The notes: generated by a model not told the origin, from the letters alone. Counted from the stretch's first letter, positions 26,677-35,876 are shown. The stretch: 64,000 nt of DNA from REEB95 sp963762425 (GCA_963762425.1 CAVXKY010000020.1:80797-144796), one strand, 5' to 3'. Made by a program: numbers and translations.

Positions 26677-28048
26677 TCACGATTTTGCGCCGCTTGGCGG
26701 CGCGGCGGGCAACAGGCCGTAGGCGAGCGCCATCAGCTCGATCGGGTGGTAGGTCTGGGATGGCGCGTGGCCTTCCTCGCCCAGCATCTCCATGCCCTGC
26801 TTGATATGGAGCGCGGCCAGCGGGCATTCCGAGGCGAGATGGCGCTTGTGGGATTTGGCCGCCTGGCTGGCCACGGGCTTGCCCAGCTTGATGGCGATGT
26901 CGAAATTCTCCTTTTTCACGCCCCAGGAGCCGCCATGGCCGGAGCAGCGCTCGATCACCGTGATCTCGGTTTGGGGCAAAAGCCGCAGCATTTCCGCGGC
27001 CTTAGGCCCCATGTTCTGCGCCCGCGCGTGGCAGGCGAGATGGACCGAAACGCCGCCTTCGAGCGGCTTCAGGCCCGGCGCCAGCCCTTCCTTCTTGGCG
27101 ATATCGACCAGATATTCGCTGGCGTCGAAGGTCGAGCGCGCCAGCCGCTTCACGTCCTCGTCGCCGGGCAGGAGCAAGCGGCCATTCGAATTTGAGCATC
27201 AGCGCGCAGGAAGGCACCAGCGCGACGATGTCGTAGCCCTGGTCGATCAGCGGCTTCATCGCCAAGGCCACGCTCTTCGCATTGCCGGCCACGCGCGCGA
27301 GGTCGCCCTGCTCGAATTGCGGCATGCCGCAACAGCCGGGATATGTCACCTCGGTCTCGACGCCGTTGAACGCCAGCACGGCGCGCAAGGCTTCGCCGAT
27401 GCGCGGATTGTTGTAATTGACGAAACAGGTGGCGTAGAGCGCGGCCTTGCGGCCGAAGGCGGGGGCGTTGCGGTTCAATTCGGGGACCGCGTCGCGGGCG
27501 CGCATGACGAAGGTCTTGCCGTAAAATTTGGGCAATTCGGCGCGGCGGTCGATCTGGGCCAGTTTTTCCATCGCCGGGCGGGTGAGATGATTTTTGGTAT
27601 CGACCGCCCAGTTGGCGAGCGGCGCAACCATGGCGCCGAGCTTGCCGTTGCGGTCGGTTTCGACCATCTGGCGGGAGAGCGCGCCGTCGCCCCCTTTTCC
27701 CATCCCGGCCGCGCGGGCGCGCAGCATCAGATGGGGAAAATCGAGGTCGAAGGCGTGCGGCGGCACGTAAGGACATTTGGTCATGAAGCACAAATCGCAC
27801 AGCGTGCAGGCCTCGACCACCTTGCCGTAATCGCCGGGCGCGACGCCGTCGACTTCGCCGTCGGCGGCGGCGTCGATCAGATCGAACAGCCGCGGAAAGC
27901 TGTCGCACAGATTGAAGCAGCGCCGGCAGCCGTGACAGATCTCGAAGACGCGCTTCAGCTCGGCCTCGATCTTGGCCGCATCGGCGAAATCCGGATCCTG
28001 CCAGGCAATCGGATGGCGCGTCGGCGCCCCGAGACCACCTTCCCGCAT
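26677..28048 (-). CDS. Dicluster Fe-S oxidoreductase with CCG domains, one frameshift
   Basis: Two [4Fe-4S] motifs lie near the N-terminus (CHGCRRCFNLCDSFP and CTLCDLCFMTKCPYVPP), followed by two CCG domains (YATCFVNYNNPRIGEAL with TYPGCCGMPQFEQGD, and HLACHARAQNMGPKA with IERCSGHGGSWG). This is the layout of GlpC/HdrD-type electron-transfer proteins. An extra base near 27180 shifts the frame at MLKFEWPLLLPGDED; removing it restores one protein of about 456 residues. It is co-transcribed with rubrerythrin and DUF3501, so it may pass electrons to the rubrerythrin (inference). Confidence 0.87.
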
Positions 28049-28085
28049 GAGGCCTCACATCACGATGAACGAAACAAAATGGGCG

Positions 28086-28108
28086 GGCGGGGGCCGAACG
28101 CCCCCGCC
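28086..28108 (-). terminator. Hairpin after the rubrerythrin gene
   Basis: GGCGGGGG and CCCCCGCC form a perfect eight-base stem with a seven-base loop, followed on the minus strand by CGCCCATTTTGTTT. It lies inside the operon and would reduce transcription of the two downstream genes relative to rubrerythrin. Confidence 0.6.
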
Positions 28109-28114
28109 GCACAT

Positions 28115-28531
28115 TCAGCCCATGCTGCCGAGTGCTTTCTGGAAACGCCCGGCATGGGATTTCTCGGCCTTGGCCAGGGTCTCGAACCAGTCGGCGATCT
28201 CGGTGAAGCCTTCCTGGCGCGCGGTCTTGGCCATGCCCGGATACATGTCGGTGTATTCGTGGGTTTCGCCGGCGATCGCGGCCTTGAGGTTGCTCGAGGT
28301 CGAGCCGATCGGCAGGCCGGTCGCCGGATCGCCGACTTCCTCGAGGAATTCGAGATGGCCGTGCGCGTGGCCGGTCTCGCCCTCGGCGGTCGAGCGGAAG
28401 ACGGCGGAGACGTCGTTGAAGCCTTCGACGTCGGCCTTCTGCGCGAAATAGAGATAGCGGCGATTCGCCTGGCTTTCGCCGGAGAACGCGTCCTTCAAAT
28501 TCTGTTCGGTCTTGGAGCCTTTCAGGGCCAT
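28115..28531 (-). CDS. Rubrerythrin family protein
   Basis: The product is 138 residues and consists of the four-helix diiron domain only: two ExxH-type motifs, seen in FSGESQANRRYLYFAQKAD, RSTAEGETGHAHGHLEFL, AAIAGETHEYTDMYPGMAK and TLAKAEKSHAGRFQKAL. The C-terminal rubredoxin domain of classical rubrerythrin is absent. The family reduces hydrogen peroxide. It leads the operon with the Fe-S oxidoreductase and DUF3501, which could supply electrons in place of the missing rubredoxin. A promoter and an iron-control-element palindrome lie just upstream. Confidence 0.92.
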   Translation of the reverse strand: MALKGSKTEQNLKDAFSGESQANRRYLYFAQKADVEGFNDVSAVFRSTAEGETGHAHGHLEFLEEVGDPATGLPIGSTSSNLKAAIAGETHEYTDMYPGMAKTARQEGFTEIADWFETLAKAEKSHAGRFQKALGSMG

Positions 28532-28592
28532 GGAATCCTCCTCTTGGGGAATGAAATCGAACGGCGCGCCGCCAAAAGCGCGCCATGCGTCC

Positions 28593-28621
28593 TATATGGA
28601 CCTCGGGATGGGCTCTGTCAA
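28593..28621 (-). promoter_or_regulatory. Promoter of the rubrerythrin operon
   Basis: TTGACA (28621-28616), a 17-base spacer and CATATA (28598-28593) on the minus strand match the housekeeping consensus well and lie about 62 bases before the rubrerythrin ATG. Confidence 0.7.
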
Positions 28622-28625
28622 TAGA

Positions 28626-28640
28626 TTAGAATAGTTCTAA
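28626..28640. promoter_or_regulatory. Iron-control-element-like operator (Irr site)
   Basis: TTAGAA-TAG-TTCTAA is a perfect six-base inverted repeat that closely resembles the ICE motif bound by Irr in alphaproteobacteria. It ends five bases upstream of the -35 box of the rubrerythrin promoter, a position that would suit activation as well as interference. The irr-type gene is the next gene upstream. Confidence 0.65.
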
Positions 28641-28651
28641 TATATTATATA

Positions 28652-28674
28652 AATTGCAACGCCGTATTGCAATT
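28652..28674 (-). terminator. Inverted repeat after irr
   Basis: AATTGCAA and TTGCAATT form a perfect eight-base repeat with a seven-base spacer, nine bases after the irr stop, followed on the minus strand by TATATAATATA. It could end the irr transcript or be a second operator of the rubrerythrin promoter. Confidence 0.45.
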
Positions 28675-28682
28675 AAGAGGAA

Positions 28683-29123
28683 TTAGCGGCGGGTCGGCGG
28701 CTGCTTCTGGGGATGATCGACGCGGATGATGACATCGACGCGGCGGATCGACGCCCCTTCCGGGGGCGCGGGCAGGTTGGTCACGGCGATGGTCTCGCCC
28801 GGGATATCGAGCAGATGGCCCGAATCCTCGTAGTAGAAATGGTGGTGGTCGCTGACATTGGTGTCGAAATAGGAACGTCCGGAACTGACCACCACCTCGC
28901 GCAGCAGCCCCGCGTCCACGAATTGGTGCAGCGTGTTGTAGACCGTGGCGAGCGAAACCGGCACGTCGGCCGCCAGCGCCTCGCCGTGCAACTCCTCGGC
29001 GCCGACATGGCGGGCGCCTTGCTCGAACAGGAGGCGCGCCAAGGCCAGGCGCTGGCGCGTCGGCCGCAAGGCGGCGGCGCGGAGCAGTTCAAGGGCATTG
29101 GCGAAGGGGCGCGGGGTGTTCAT
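28683..29123 (-). CDS. irr: Fur family iron-response regulator, Irr type
   Basis: The product is 146 residues. The winged helix is LRPTRQRLALARLLFEQGARHVGAEELHGEA with VSLATVYNTLHQFVDAGLL. The metal/heme region DTNVSDHHHFYYEDSGHLLDIPG contains the HHH motif characteristic of Irr. There are no CxxC zinc pairs. In alphaproteobacteria Irr senses heme supply and binds ICE motifs to control iron and oxidative-stress genes. ICE-like repeats occur both in its own upstream region (29164-29179) and before the rubrerythrin operon, in agreement with the assignment. Confidence 0.85.
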   Translation of the reverse strand: MNTPRPFANALELLRAAALRPTRQRLALARLLFEQGARHVGAEELHGEALAADVPVSLATVYNTLHQFVDAGLLREVVVSSGRSYFDTNVSDHHHFYYEDSGHLLDIPGETIAVTNLPAPPEGASIRRVDVIIRVDHPQKQPPTRR

Positions 29124-29163
29124 GGGGAATATATGGGCCTGGGGAAACCGGTTGTGAAGCGTC

Positions 29164-29179
29164 TTTAGAGCAAATCTAA
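29164..29179. promoter_or_regulatory. ICE-like repeat upstream of irr
   Basis: TTTAGA-GCAAA-TCTAA is an imperfect inverted repeat related to the ICE consensus, 41 bases before the irr start. It suggests autoregulation. Confidence 0.4.
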
Positions 29180-29237
29180 CCCAAGCCGGGGGTTCCGGCT
29201 AGGCCGGAAATGACGGCCCGAATTGGGGGGTGCGAAT

Positions 29238-30551
29238 TCAGCTCGCCGCGGCGGCGGCGCGGCCGACGCGCTCGGGCGGAAAATAGGCCGAAACCGATGT
29301 TCCTTGGCCCGGCATGCTCGCTATTTCGAGCATCCCGCCATGCAGCTCGATCAGGCGCTTCGACAAGGGCAGGCCCAGACCGACGCCGCCATGCTTGCGC
29401 GACAGGATGAGTTCGATCTGGCCGAAGGGCTTGAGCGCCAGCGGAATGTCCTTGGCGGCGATGCCCAGCCCGGTGTCGCAGACGCGCAACGCGAGACCGC
29501 CGCCCGGCATCAGCCCCGCGCCCACCGTCACCTTGCCTCCGGAGGGCGTGAATTTCACCGCATTGCTCAAAAGATTGAGCAGGACCTGCTTGATCAAGCG
29601 GGGATCGGCATGGAAAGGGGGCAGGTTCGGCGCGACCTCGCGGAAAAGGGTCAGCCCGGCCTCGCGGGCGCGGCCATCGATCAAGCGCAATGCCGCTCCG
29701 ATCGGGTCGGCGACGTCGATCCATTGCGCGTCGAGGTCGAAATGGCCGGACTCGATCTTGGACATGTCGAGAATGTCGCTGATGATGTCGAGCAAGTGGC
29801 TGCCGGCGTTGTGGATGTCCTTGGCGTAATCGCGGTAACGCCGGTCGCCGAGCGGCCCCATGATCTCGTGCAGCATCGCCTCGGAAAATCCCAACACCGC
29901 GTTCAAGGGCGTGCGCAATTCATGGCTCATATTGGCGAGGAATTGCGACTTGCTGTGGTTGGCGCTTTCGGCGGCCTCCTTGGCCCGGCGCAATTCGTCC
30001 TCGGCGCGCTTGCGGTCGGTGATGTCGAAATACAGGCTGACGATGCCGCCCTCGCCGGTTTTCTCTTCCCACACCTGGATATGGTGGCCATTGGTGAAGG
30101 CAACTTCGAATGGCTCCCCGGTGGGATTGCGATGACGCGACATGCGCGCGGTAGCCCACGCGCCGGTTCCCTTGCTCTCGCCGGCGGGGAGGATGAAGGG
30201 CATCACACACTGCACGAGATCGGCGAAGGCCAGGCCCGGCTGGATGTCGCCGGCGACGTGGGACAGAATCTCGCGCAGGCGCTGATTGCACAACACCAGC
30301 CGGTCTTCGCCGTCCCAGATGGCGAAGCCCGCGCCCATCTGCGAGATGCCGTCGCGCAGCCGCGACAGCCGCGCGTTCATCTGGCCGTGTTCCTCGCGCA
30401 TGACGTTGTGGGTGTGGGTGAGCACGCAGCGCTGGCGATCGAATTCACCATAGGCGGCGTCGACGAGATCCAGCAGCGCGTCGAGCTCGAGCGCGCCGTC
30501 CTGCGCGCCGTGCCGCGCCTTTTTCAGCTGGCGTTCGAGCAGCTTGTGCAC
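29238..30551 (-). CDS. PAS-domain sensor histidine kinase
   Basis: The product is 437 residues with a GTG start. An N-terminal coiled-coil region (about 1-70) is followed by a PAS-like domain (GAGFAIWDGEDRLVLCNQRL to FDITDRKRAEDELRRAKEAAE). The HisKA motif is SQFLANMSHELRTPLNAVLGFSEAML; the ATPase boxes are LLNLLSNAVKFTP, RVCDTGLGIAAKDI and GGVGLGLPLSKRLIELHGG. There are no membrane segments, so it is cytoplasmic. The start lies at the stop of the FIST gene, so the sensor FIST protein and the kinase act as a unit. No response regulator is encoded nearby. Confidence 0.92.
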   Translation of the reverse strand: MHKLLERQLKKARHGAQDGALELDALLDLVDAAYGEFDRQRCVLTHTHNVMREEHGQMNARLSRLRDGISQMGAGFAIWDGEDRLVLCNQRLREILSHVAGDIQPGLAFADLVQCVMPFILPAGESKGTGAWATARMSRHRNPTGEPFEVAFTNGHHIQVWEEKTGEGGIVSLYFDITDRKRAEDELRRAKEAAESANHSKSQFLANMSHELRTPLNAVLGFSEAMLHEIMGPLGDRRYRDYAKDIHNAGSHLLDIISDILDMSKIESGHFDLDAQWIDVADPIGAALRLIDGRAREAGLTLFREVAPNLPPFHADPRLIKQVLLNLLSNAVKFTPSGGKVTVGAGLMPGGGLALRVCDTGLGIAAKDIPLALKPFGQIELILSRKHGGVGLGLPLSKRLIELHGGMLEIASMPGQGTSVSAYFPPERVGRAAAAAS

Positions 30552-30555
30552 GCGT

Positions 30556-31685
30556 TCATGCCTCGGCGATGGTGGTGATGGTCATGGTCTGATTGTGGAG
30601 ATCGCAGAAGGGCGAATTTTCCAAGGGCGCGATCTCGCCATAGGAATAGAAGCCGGTGAGCCGGCAGGACTGGCCGAGCACGCCGCGCACCGCGTCGACC
30701 TCGTCGGCAATCTGCTGGCCCATCAAGAGCTTGCGGCCGATGCAGCTCACCAGGATGGCGAGCCGCGCTTCGGGAAACGCCGCCTTTTCCGCCGCCTGGC
30801 CGGCGCCGGCGATCAGGTGGTCGAAAGACCTGAGCATGATATGGGCACGGAACCCTTAGATTAGAACCGCCTAAGATCATCGCCTTGCGTTGCTCATCGA
30901 TACCGATGACGGTGCGCACCAGGGCGGATTTCGGGCTTCCCCACTGGGTGGATGCGCAAGGGGCAGAGCAGCGCGCTCGCCGGCAGGTTCGCGGCCTCGG
31001 GACCGAGATATTTCTTGTAGAGGTCGAGCGCCGGCAAATTGTCGAGATCGAACAGGGTGTTGCCCGAGGAGCGGGTGACGAGCCGTTCTGGCCCGACCGC
31101 GTCCCAGCCGCCGACGCTGCCGTAACCCAGACGGACCCCCGCGCCGTAGAATCCGACGGCCGCGAGCTTGCCCGTTTCGGGATTGGCGTTGAGGCCGACG
31201 CGGGTCGAGACGAAGGATGGGCCGTCGCCGGCGAGCCCGCCGGTGATCATGACCTCGGGCCCGAGCACATGCTGGATGCCGGCGACCAGTTCGGTGCCGT
31301 TGACCCGCGTCCCGTCGGAGAGGAGGAACACCCCGCGCAGACCTTCGCGCGGCAGCGCCCCGCCCAGCCGCATGCCGGCCTCGAACGAGCCGCGCTCCGT
31401 GCCGCCGATCGAGGTTTCGGCGAAGGCGAGCCTGGTTTGCTTGAACGCGATAGCGGTGGCGACGATCGAACCGTCATGCACGTCGGTGTCGGTGATCTCG
31501 CCGCCGGTGGTGCAGCCGATGATGGCGGCTTGGGGATAGAACGCTTTTAATTCGTTGTAGCGCGCGCCGTCGTCGATCGTTCCGGGCGCGGCGAAAAAGA
31601 TCACCAGCGCGGGCGCATCCGCTCCGTCGCTGTTCATCAGCCGCCACCCCTCGCGCGGCAGCCAGATACGCTGTTCCAGCTGCAT
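30556..31685 (-). CDS. FIST domain sensory protein, two frameshifts
   Basis: The N-terminal FIST domain includes DAPALVIFFAAPG, AAIIGCTTGGEITDTDVHDGSIV and ELVAGIQHVLGPEVMITGGLAGDG. The C-terminal FIST_C part continues in other frames as VRTVIGIDEQRKAMILGG and ILVSCIGRKLLMGQQIADEVDAV, then CRLTGFYSYGEIAPLENSPFCDLHNQTM. Two indels, near 30925 and 30845, break the frame while leaving the protein sequence recognisable. FIST proteins are cytoplasmic sensors thought to bind small molecules such as amino acids. ATG at 31685 is used because GGAG precedes it. Its stop overlaps the kinase gene. Confidence 0.83.
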
Positions 31686-31805
31686 GAGACGCACTCCTAT
31701 CGTTTCGGCGAATATGGACCCGATGACAGATGGCACGCCCGCTCTTAACAAAGCGGAAATGCCGGCGCCGGAAGCTGGGATTTGAAAAAATAACCGGTAA
31801 AATCA

Positions 31806-31819
31806 GCGGCAAATGCCGC
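31806..31819 (-). terminator. Hairpin after the nitronate monooxygenase-like gene
   Basis: GCGGCATTTGCCGC is a self-complementary 14-base hairpin 22 bases past the stop, followed on the minus strand by TGATTTTACC and further on by a run of six T's. Confidence 0.5.
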
Positions 31820-31840
31820 CGCCGCCCGTCGAGAAGGCGC

Positions 31841-33239
31841 TTAGTTCCCGGTCTTCAGGCGTTCGATCAGCTCGTGCACCGTCGGGATGAAGCCGTTGGC
31901 GTAGAACGGGTCGGACGCGAAGCGGAAGGCGTTGTGGCCCGAGAACATGAGCTGGCCCTCGACGTCGTCGCTATGAGCGATGCTTTGCAGCGTTTTCTGG
32001 ATGCAGAAGCTCCTGGGGTCGGCCTTCTTGCCGGTGGTGCCTTCCTCGTTTTGCGCCCAGTTGGAGAACTGGCAGGCCGAGAGACAGCCCATGCAGTTGA
32101 TCTGGTCGTTGCGGATCTCCAGCGCCTTTTCCCGCGTGACGAAGATCAGCGTCGAATCCGGCGTGCGCATCGCCTCGGTGAAGCCCTGGGCGATCCAGAT
32201 CAAGGCGCGTTCGCGATCATGCGGCGTGAGATAGACGATGCGTTTGCGGGCGCCCACTTCCAAGGGCGCCAGATGGTCGCCCACCTGTTCGATCGAATAG
32301 GCGACCTGGTGCTCCGCGCGCTCCTGAAGCTCGTTGATGAACCGGTTGCGCACCGCCGAGGAATAGAACCCGGTCGGGCTGAAGCGGTTGAGGAAAACGT
32401 CGCCTTCCTTGAGCGTCAGGAGCTTGCGCTTCCACGCATCCGAGATCGGGCTTTCCTTGGTGAGCAAGGGCCTGGTGCCGAATTGGAAGGCGATCGGGCC
32501 CAGTTCGGGATTGTCGATCCAATCTTCCCATTCCCGGAGGCACCACACGCCGCCCGCCATGATGATCGGCGTCTCGTCCAATCCGAATTCGCGCATCATC
32601 CGCCGCAACTCCAAAACGCGCGGATAGGGCGGCTCGGGACGTTCCGGGTCCTCGCTGTTGGTGATGCCGTTATGGCCGCCGGCGAGCCAGGGGTCCTCGT
32701 AGACCACGGCGCCGAGCCAGTCGCGGAACTTGTGATAGGCCCGCTTCCACAAGGCGCGGAACGCGCGCGCCGAGGAGATGATCGGATAATAATCGACGCT
32801 GTAGCGCGAGCAGATCTCGGCGATGCGGTAGGGCATGCCGGCGCCGCAGGTGACGCCGCCGATGAGTCCGCGCGCGCCTTCCAGCACGCCGTTCAAAATC
32901 TGCTCCGCCGCCGCCATCTCCCACAGGATGTTCATGTGCAGGCGGCCACGGCCGGAGGCGCATCTCATAGGCGACCTTGGCCTGGTGGATGCCGCCCATG
33001 ATGGAATAGCGGATCAGTTCCGCGTGGCGTTCGCGCCGCGTCTTGCCGTGATAGACCTGCTCGATATAGCGGCCCTGCGCGTCCTTCGAATCGGCGTTGA
33101 CGCCGGAGAAGGTGCCGACCGCGCCGGTGAAGGCCCAGGCGCCCGAGCTTTCGCCGTTGGAGATGGAGATGCCCTTGCCGCCCTCGACCAGGGGCAGCAC
33201 TTCGCGTCCCGACATCACCAAGGCGTTGAGCGCCTTCAA
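31841..33239 (-). CDS. NAD(P)H-dependent flavin oxidoreductase, nitronate monooxygenase family, one frameshift
   Basis: The protein begins with a TTG-started LKALNALVMSGREVLPLVEGG and GESSGAWAFTGAVGTFSGVNADS. After an indel near 32955 it continues LHMNILWEMAAAEQILNGVLEGARGLIGGVTCGAGMPYRIAEI. FMN-binding features include PIIMAGGVWCLREWEDWIDNPELGPIAFQFGTRPLL. The C-terminal NCMGCLSACQFSNW holds a compact cysteine group not present in the smallest family members. The total is about 465 residues. Relatives oxidise nitronates or act as enoyl reductases; the substrate here is unknown. It stands alone between pnp and the FIST gene. Confidence 0.83.
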
Positions 33240-33305
33240 AGCCCTATTCCCCTTCGGAGCCCGTGGCGGCCCCTCAAAACCATGTAAGACCGGCCGGCGG
33301 GATTA

Positions 33306-35456
33306 TCAACCGCCCGCCTTGACCTCTTCGCGCGGCCGGCGGCTTTCCGCCAGCTTGGCGCCGATGTCCTCGCCGGTCGCCTGGTCGACCTGTTTCATCG
33401 ACAGCTTCACCTTGCCGCGATCGTCGAAGCCCAGCACCTTGACCTTGACCACGTCGCCGACATTGACCACGTCGGTGGTCTTGCCGACGCGCTGCGGCGC
33501 CAGCTCGCTGATATGGACGAGACCGTCCTTGGCGCCGAGGAAATTGACGAAGGCGCCGAAATCCATGGTCTTCACCACCTTGCCGGAATAGATCACGCCG
33601 ACTTCCGGCTCGGCGACGATGCCCTTGATCCATTTGATCGCCGCCTCGGCGGCGCTGGCGTCGACCGCCGCCACCTTGATCGTGCCGTCATCCTCGATGT
33701 CGACCTTGGCGCCGGTGACCTCGCAGATCTCGCGGATCACCTTGCCGCCCGAACCGATCACTTCGCGGATCTTGTCCTTGGGGACGGTGATGACGGTGAT
33801 GCGCGGCGCGTTGTTGGAAACCGCCTCGCGCGCGTGCTCCAGCGCCTTCGACATCTCGCCCAGGATGTGCAGGCGGCCGTCGCGCGCCTGGTTGAGCGCG
33901 ATCTTCATGATCTCCTCGGTGATCGAGGTGATCTTGATGTCCATTTGCAGCGCGGTGACGCCCTGTTCGGTGCCGGCCACCTTGAAATCCATGTCGCCCA
34001 GATGATCCTCGTCGCCGAGGATGTCGGACAGCACGGCGAAGCCCGTATCCTCCTTGATGAGGCCCATGGCGATGCCGGCCACCGGGCGGATCAGGGGCAC
34101 GCCGGCGTCCATCAGCGACAAGGACGCGCCGCACACCGTCGCCATCGAGGAGGAGCCGTTCGATTCCGTGATCTCGGAAACGACGCGGATGGTGTAGGGG
34201 AAACTCTCGCCCACCGGCAGAAGCGGGTGGACCGCGCGCCAGGCGAGCTTGCCGTGGCCGATCTCGCGCCTGCCGGGCGAGCCCATGCGCTTGGCCTCGC
34301 CGGTCGAATAGGGCGGGAAGTTGTAGTGCAGCATGAAGTTCTGGCGGAACTCGCCTTCGAGCGCGTCGATGATCTGCTCGTCCTCGCCGGTGCCGAGCGT
34401 GGTGACCGACAAGGCCTGGGTTTCGCCGCGGGTGAAGAGCGCCGAGCCGTGGGCGCGCGGCAACACGCCGACCTCGACCGAGATCGGCCGGATGGTCTTG
34501 GTGTCGCGGCCGTCGATGCGCGGCTGGCCCTTCAATATGGCGCCGCGCACGATCTCGGCCTCGAGCGACTTGAAGAGCTTGCCCGCGAGGGTGCGTTCGC
34601 CTTCGTCCTCGAACAGGCCGGATATCTTGCCCTTGGCGTCTTCCAGCATGTTGGAACGCGCCTGTTTCTGCCGCTCCGCATAGGCCGCGGCCAGTTCGGC
34701 CGAAACCGCTTGGCGCAGCTTCTGCTCGATGGCCTTTTTCTGCGCCTCGGTGTCGGGCATGTCCCAAGGCTCCTTGGCGGCGGATTCGGCCAACTGAACG
34801 ATGGCGTCCAGCACCGGCTGGAAGCCCCTATGGCCGAACATGACGGCGCCGAGCATGATTTCCTCGGACAATTCCTTGGCCTCGGATTCGACCATCAGCA
34901 CGCCCTCTTTGGTGCCGGCGACGAGCAGGTCGAGCGATGAATTCTTGAGATCGTCGATCTTGGGATTAAGCACGTATTGGCCGTCGATATAGCCCACGCG
35001 CGCGCCCGCGATCGGCCCCATGAAGGGGATGCCCGAGAGCGTGAGCGCCGCCGAGGCGCCCACCAGCGCCACGACGTCGGGATCGTTCTCGAGATCGTGC
35101 GACAGCACGGTGCAGATCACCTGGGTCTCGTTGATGAAACCGGGCGCGAACAGCGGCCGGATCGGGCGATCGATGAGCCGCGAGGTCAGCACCTCCTTCT
35201 CGGAGGGCCGGCCTTCGCGCTTGAAGAACCCGCCCGGGATCTTGCCGGCGGCGAAGGTCTTTTCCTGGTAGTTGACGGTGAGCGGGAAGAAATCCTGCCC
35301 CGGCTTCGCCTGTCTGGCGCCGACCGCGGTGCACAGCACCGTGGTCTCGCCATAGGTCGCCATCACGGCGCCATCGGCTTGGCGCGCCACGCGGCCGGTT
35401 TCGAGCACCAGGCGGCGGCCGCCCCAGTTAACTTCCTTGCGGAACAGGTTGAACAT
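33306..35456 (-). CDS. pnp: Polyribonucleotide nucleotidyltransferase
   Basis: The product is 716 residues with two RNase PH domains. The first has RPIRPLFAPGF and the second has GSALFTRGETQALSVTTLGT, RREIGHGKLAWRAVHPLLP and ESNGSSSMATVCGASLSLMDAGVP. The KH domain is PKDKIREVIGSGGKVIREICEVTG. The S1 domain is GVIYSGKVVKTMDFGAFVNFLGAKDGLVHISEL. It degrades RNA 3' to 5' with phosphate. It follows rpsO across a 132-base gap with a strong hairpin, as in many bacteria where pnp is controlled through RNase III cleavage of its leader. Confidence 0.97.
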   Translation of the reverse strand: MFNLFRKEVNWGGRRLVLETGRVARQADGAVMATYGETTVLCTAVGARQAKPGQDFFPLTVNYQEKTFAAGKIPGGFFKREGRPSEKEVLTSRLIDRPIRPLFAPGFINETQVICTVLSHDLENDPDVVALVGASAALTLSGIPFMGPIAGARVGYIDGQYVLNPKIDDLKNSSLDLLVAGTKEGVLMVESEAKELSEEIMLGAVMFGHRGFQPVLDAIVQLAESAAKEPWDMPDTEAQKKAIEQKLRQAVSAELAAAYAERQKQARSNMLEDAKGKISGLFEDEGERTLAGKLFKSLEAEIVRGAILKGQPRIDGRDTKTIRPISVEVGVLPRAHGSALFTRGETQALSVTTLGTGEDEQIIDALEGEFRQNFMLHYNFPPYSTGEAKRMGSPGRREIGHGKLAWRAVHPLLPVGESFPYTIRVVSEITESNGSSSMATVCGASLSLMDAGVPLIRPVAGIAMGLIKEDTGFAVLSDILGDEDHLGDMDFKVAGTEQGVTALQMDIKITSITEEIMKIALNQARDGRLHILGEMSKALEHAREAVSNNAPRITVITVPKDKIREVIGSGGKVIREICEVTGAKVDIEDDGTIKVAAVDASAAEAAIKWIKGIVAEPEVGVIYSGKVVKTMDFGAFVNFLGAKDGLVHISELAPQRVGKTTDVVNVGDVVKVKVLGFDDRGKVKLSMKQVDQATGEDIGAKLAESRRPREEVKAGG

Positions 35457-35553
35457 GTCTTGTCTCTCTCTTCTCTCTCTCGGTGATACTTGCGTGGGAC
35501 GAAGGCGCGGCGGGCGCGGCCAAAACGTCCCGGATTCGGGGTTGCGGGGCCAA

Positions 35554-35574
35554 GGCCGGCGAAGGGCACCGGCC
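35554..35574 (-). promoter_or_regulatory. Hairpin in the rpsO-pnp intergenic region
   Basis: GGCCGG and CCGGCC form a perfect stem with a nine-base loop 15 bases after the rpsO stop, and a second stem-forming block (CCCCGCAACCCCGAATCCGGG) follows. No T-run follows directly, which fits a processing or leader structure better than a full terminator. Confidence 0.45.
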
Positions 35575-35588
35575 TGGGAAGGGCAGGA

Positions 35589-35858
35589 TCAGCGGCGCAG
35601 TCCCAGACGGTCGATCAGCGTTTCGTAGCGCTTGGCATCGACGCGTTTCAGGTAATCGAGCGTCGAGCGCCGTTGGCCGACCATGACCAGCAGACCGCGG
35701 CGGGAATGGAAGTCCTTGGTGTGAGTCGCCAGATGCTCGGAGAGCTTCTGGATGCGTTCACTCAAAATTGCGACCTGGACTTCGGGCGAGCCGGTGTCGC
35801 CCTCTTTACGCGCGTATTGGGAGATCAGCTCCGCCTTGCGCGTCACCGCTATCGACAT
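35589..35858 (-). CDS. rpsO: 30S ribosomal protein S15
   Basis: The product is 89 residues with the family core GDTGSPEVQVAILSERIQKLSEHL and the C-terminal DFHSRRGLLVMVGQRRSTLDYLKRVDAKRYETLI. It binds the central domain of 16S rRNA. GGAGAA is placed well before the ATG. It lies between truB and pnp. Confidence 0.98.
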   Translation of the reverse strand: MSIAVTRKAELISQYARKEGDTGSPEVQVAILSERIQKLSEHLATHTKDFHSRRGLLVMVGQRRSTLDYLKRVDAKRYETLIDRLGLRR

Positions 35859-35876
35859 CGTTTTCTCCTTATCAGG

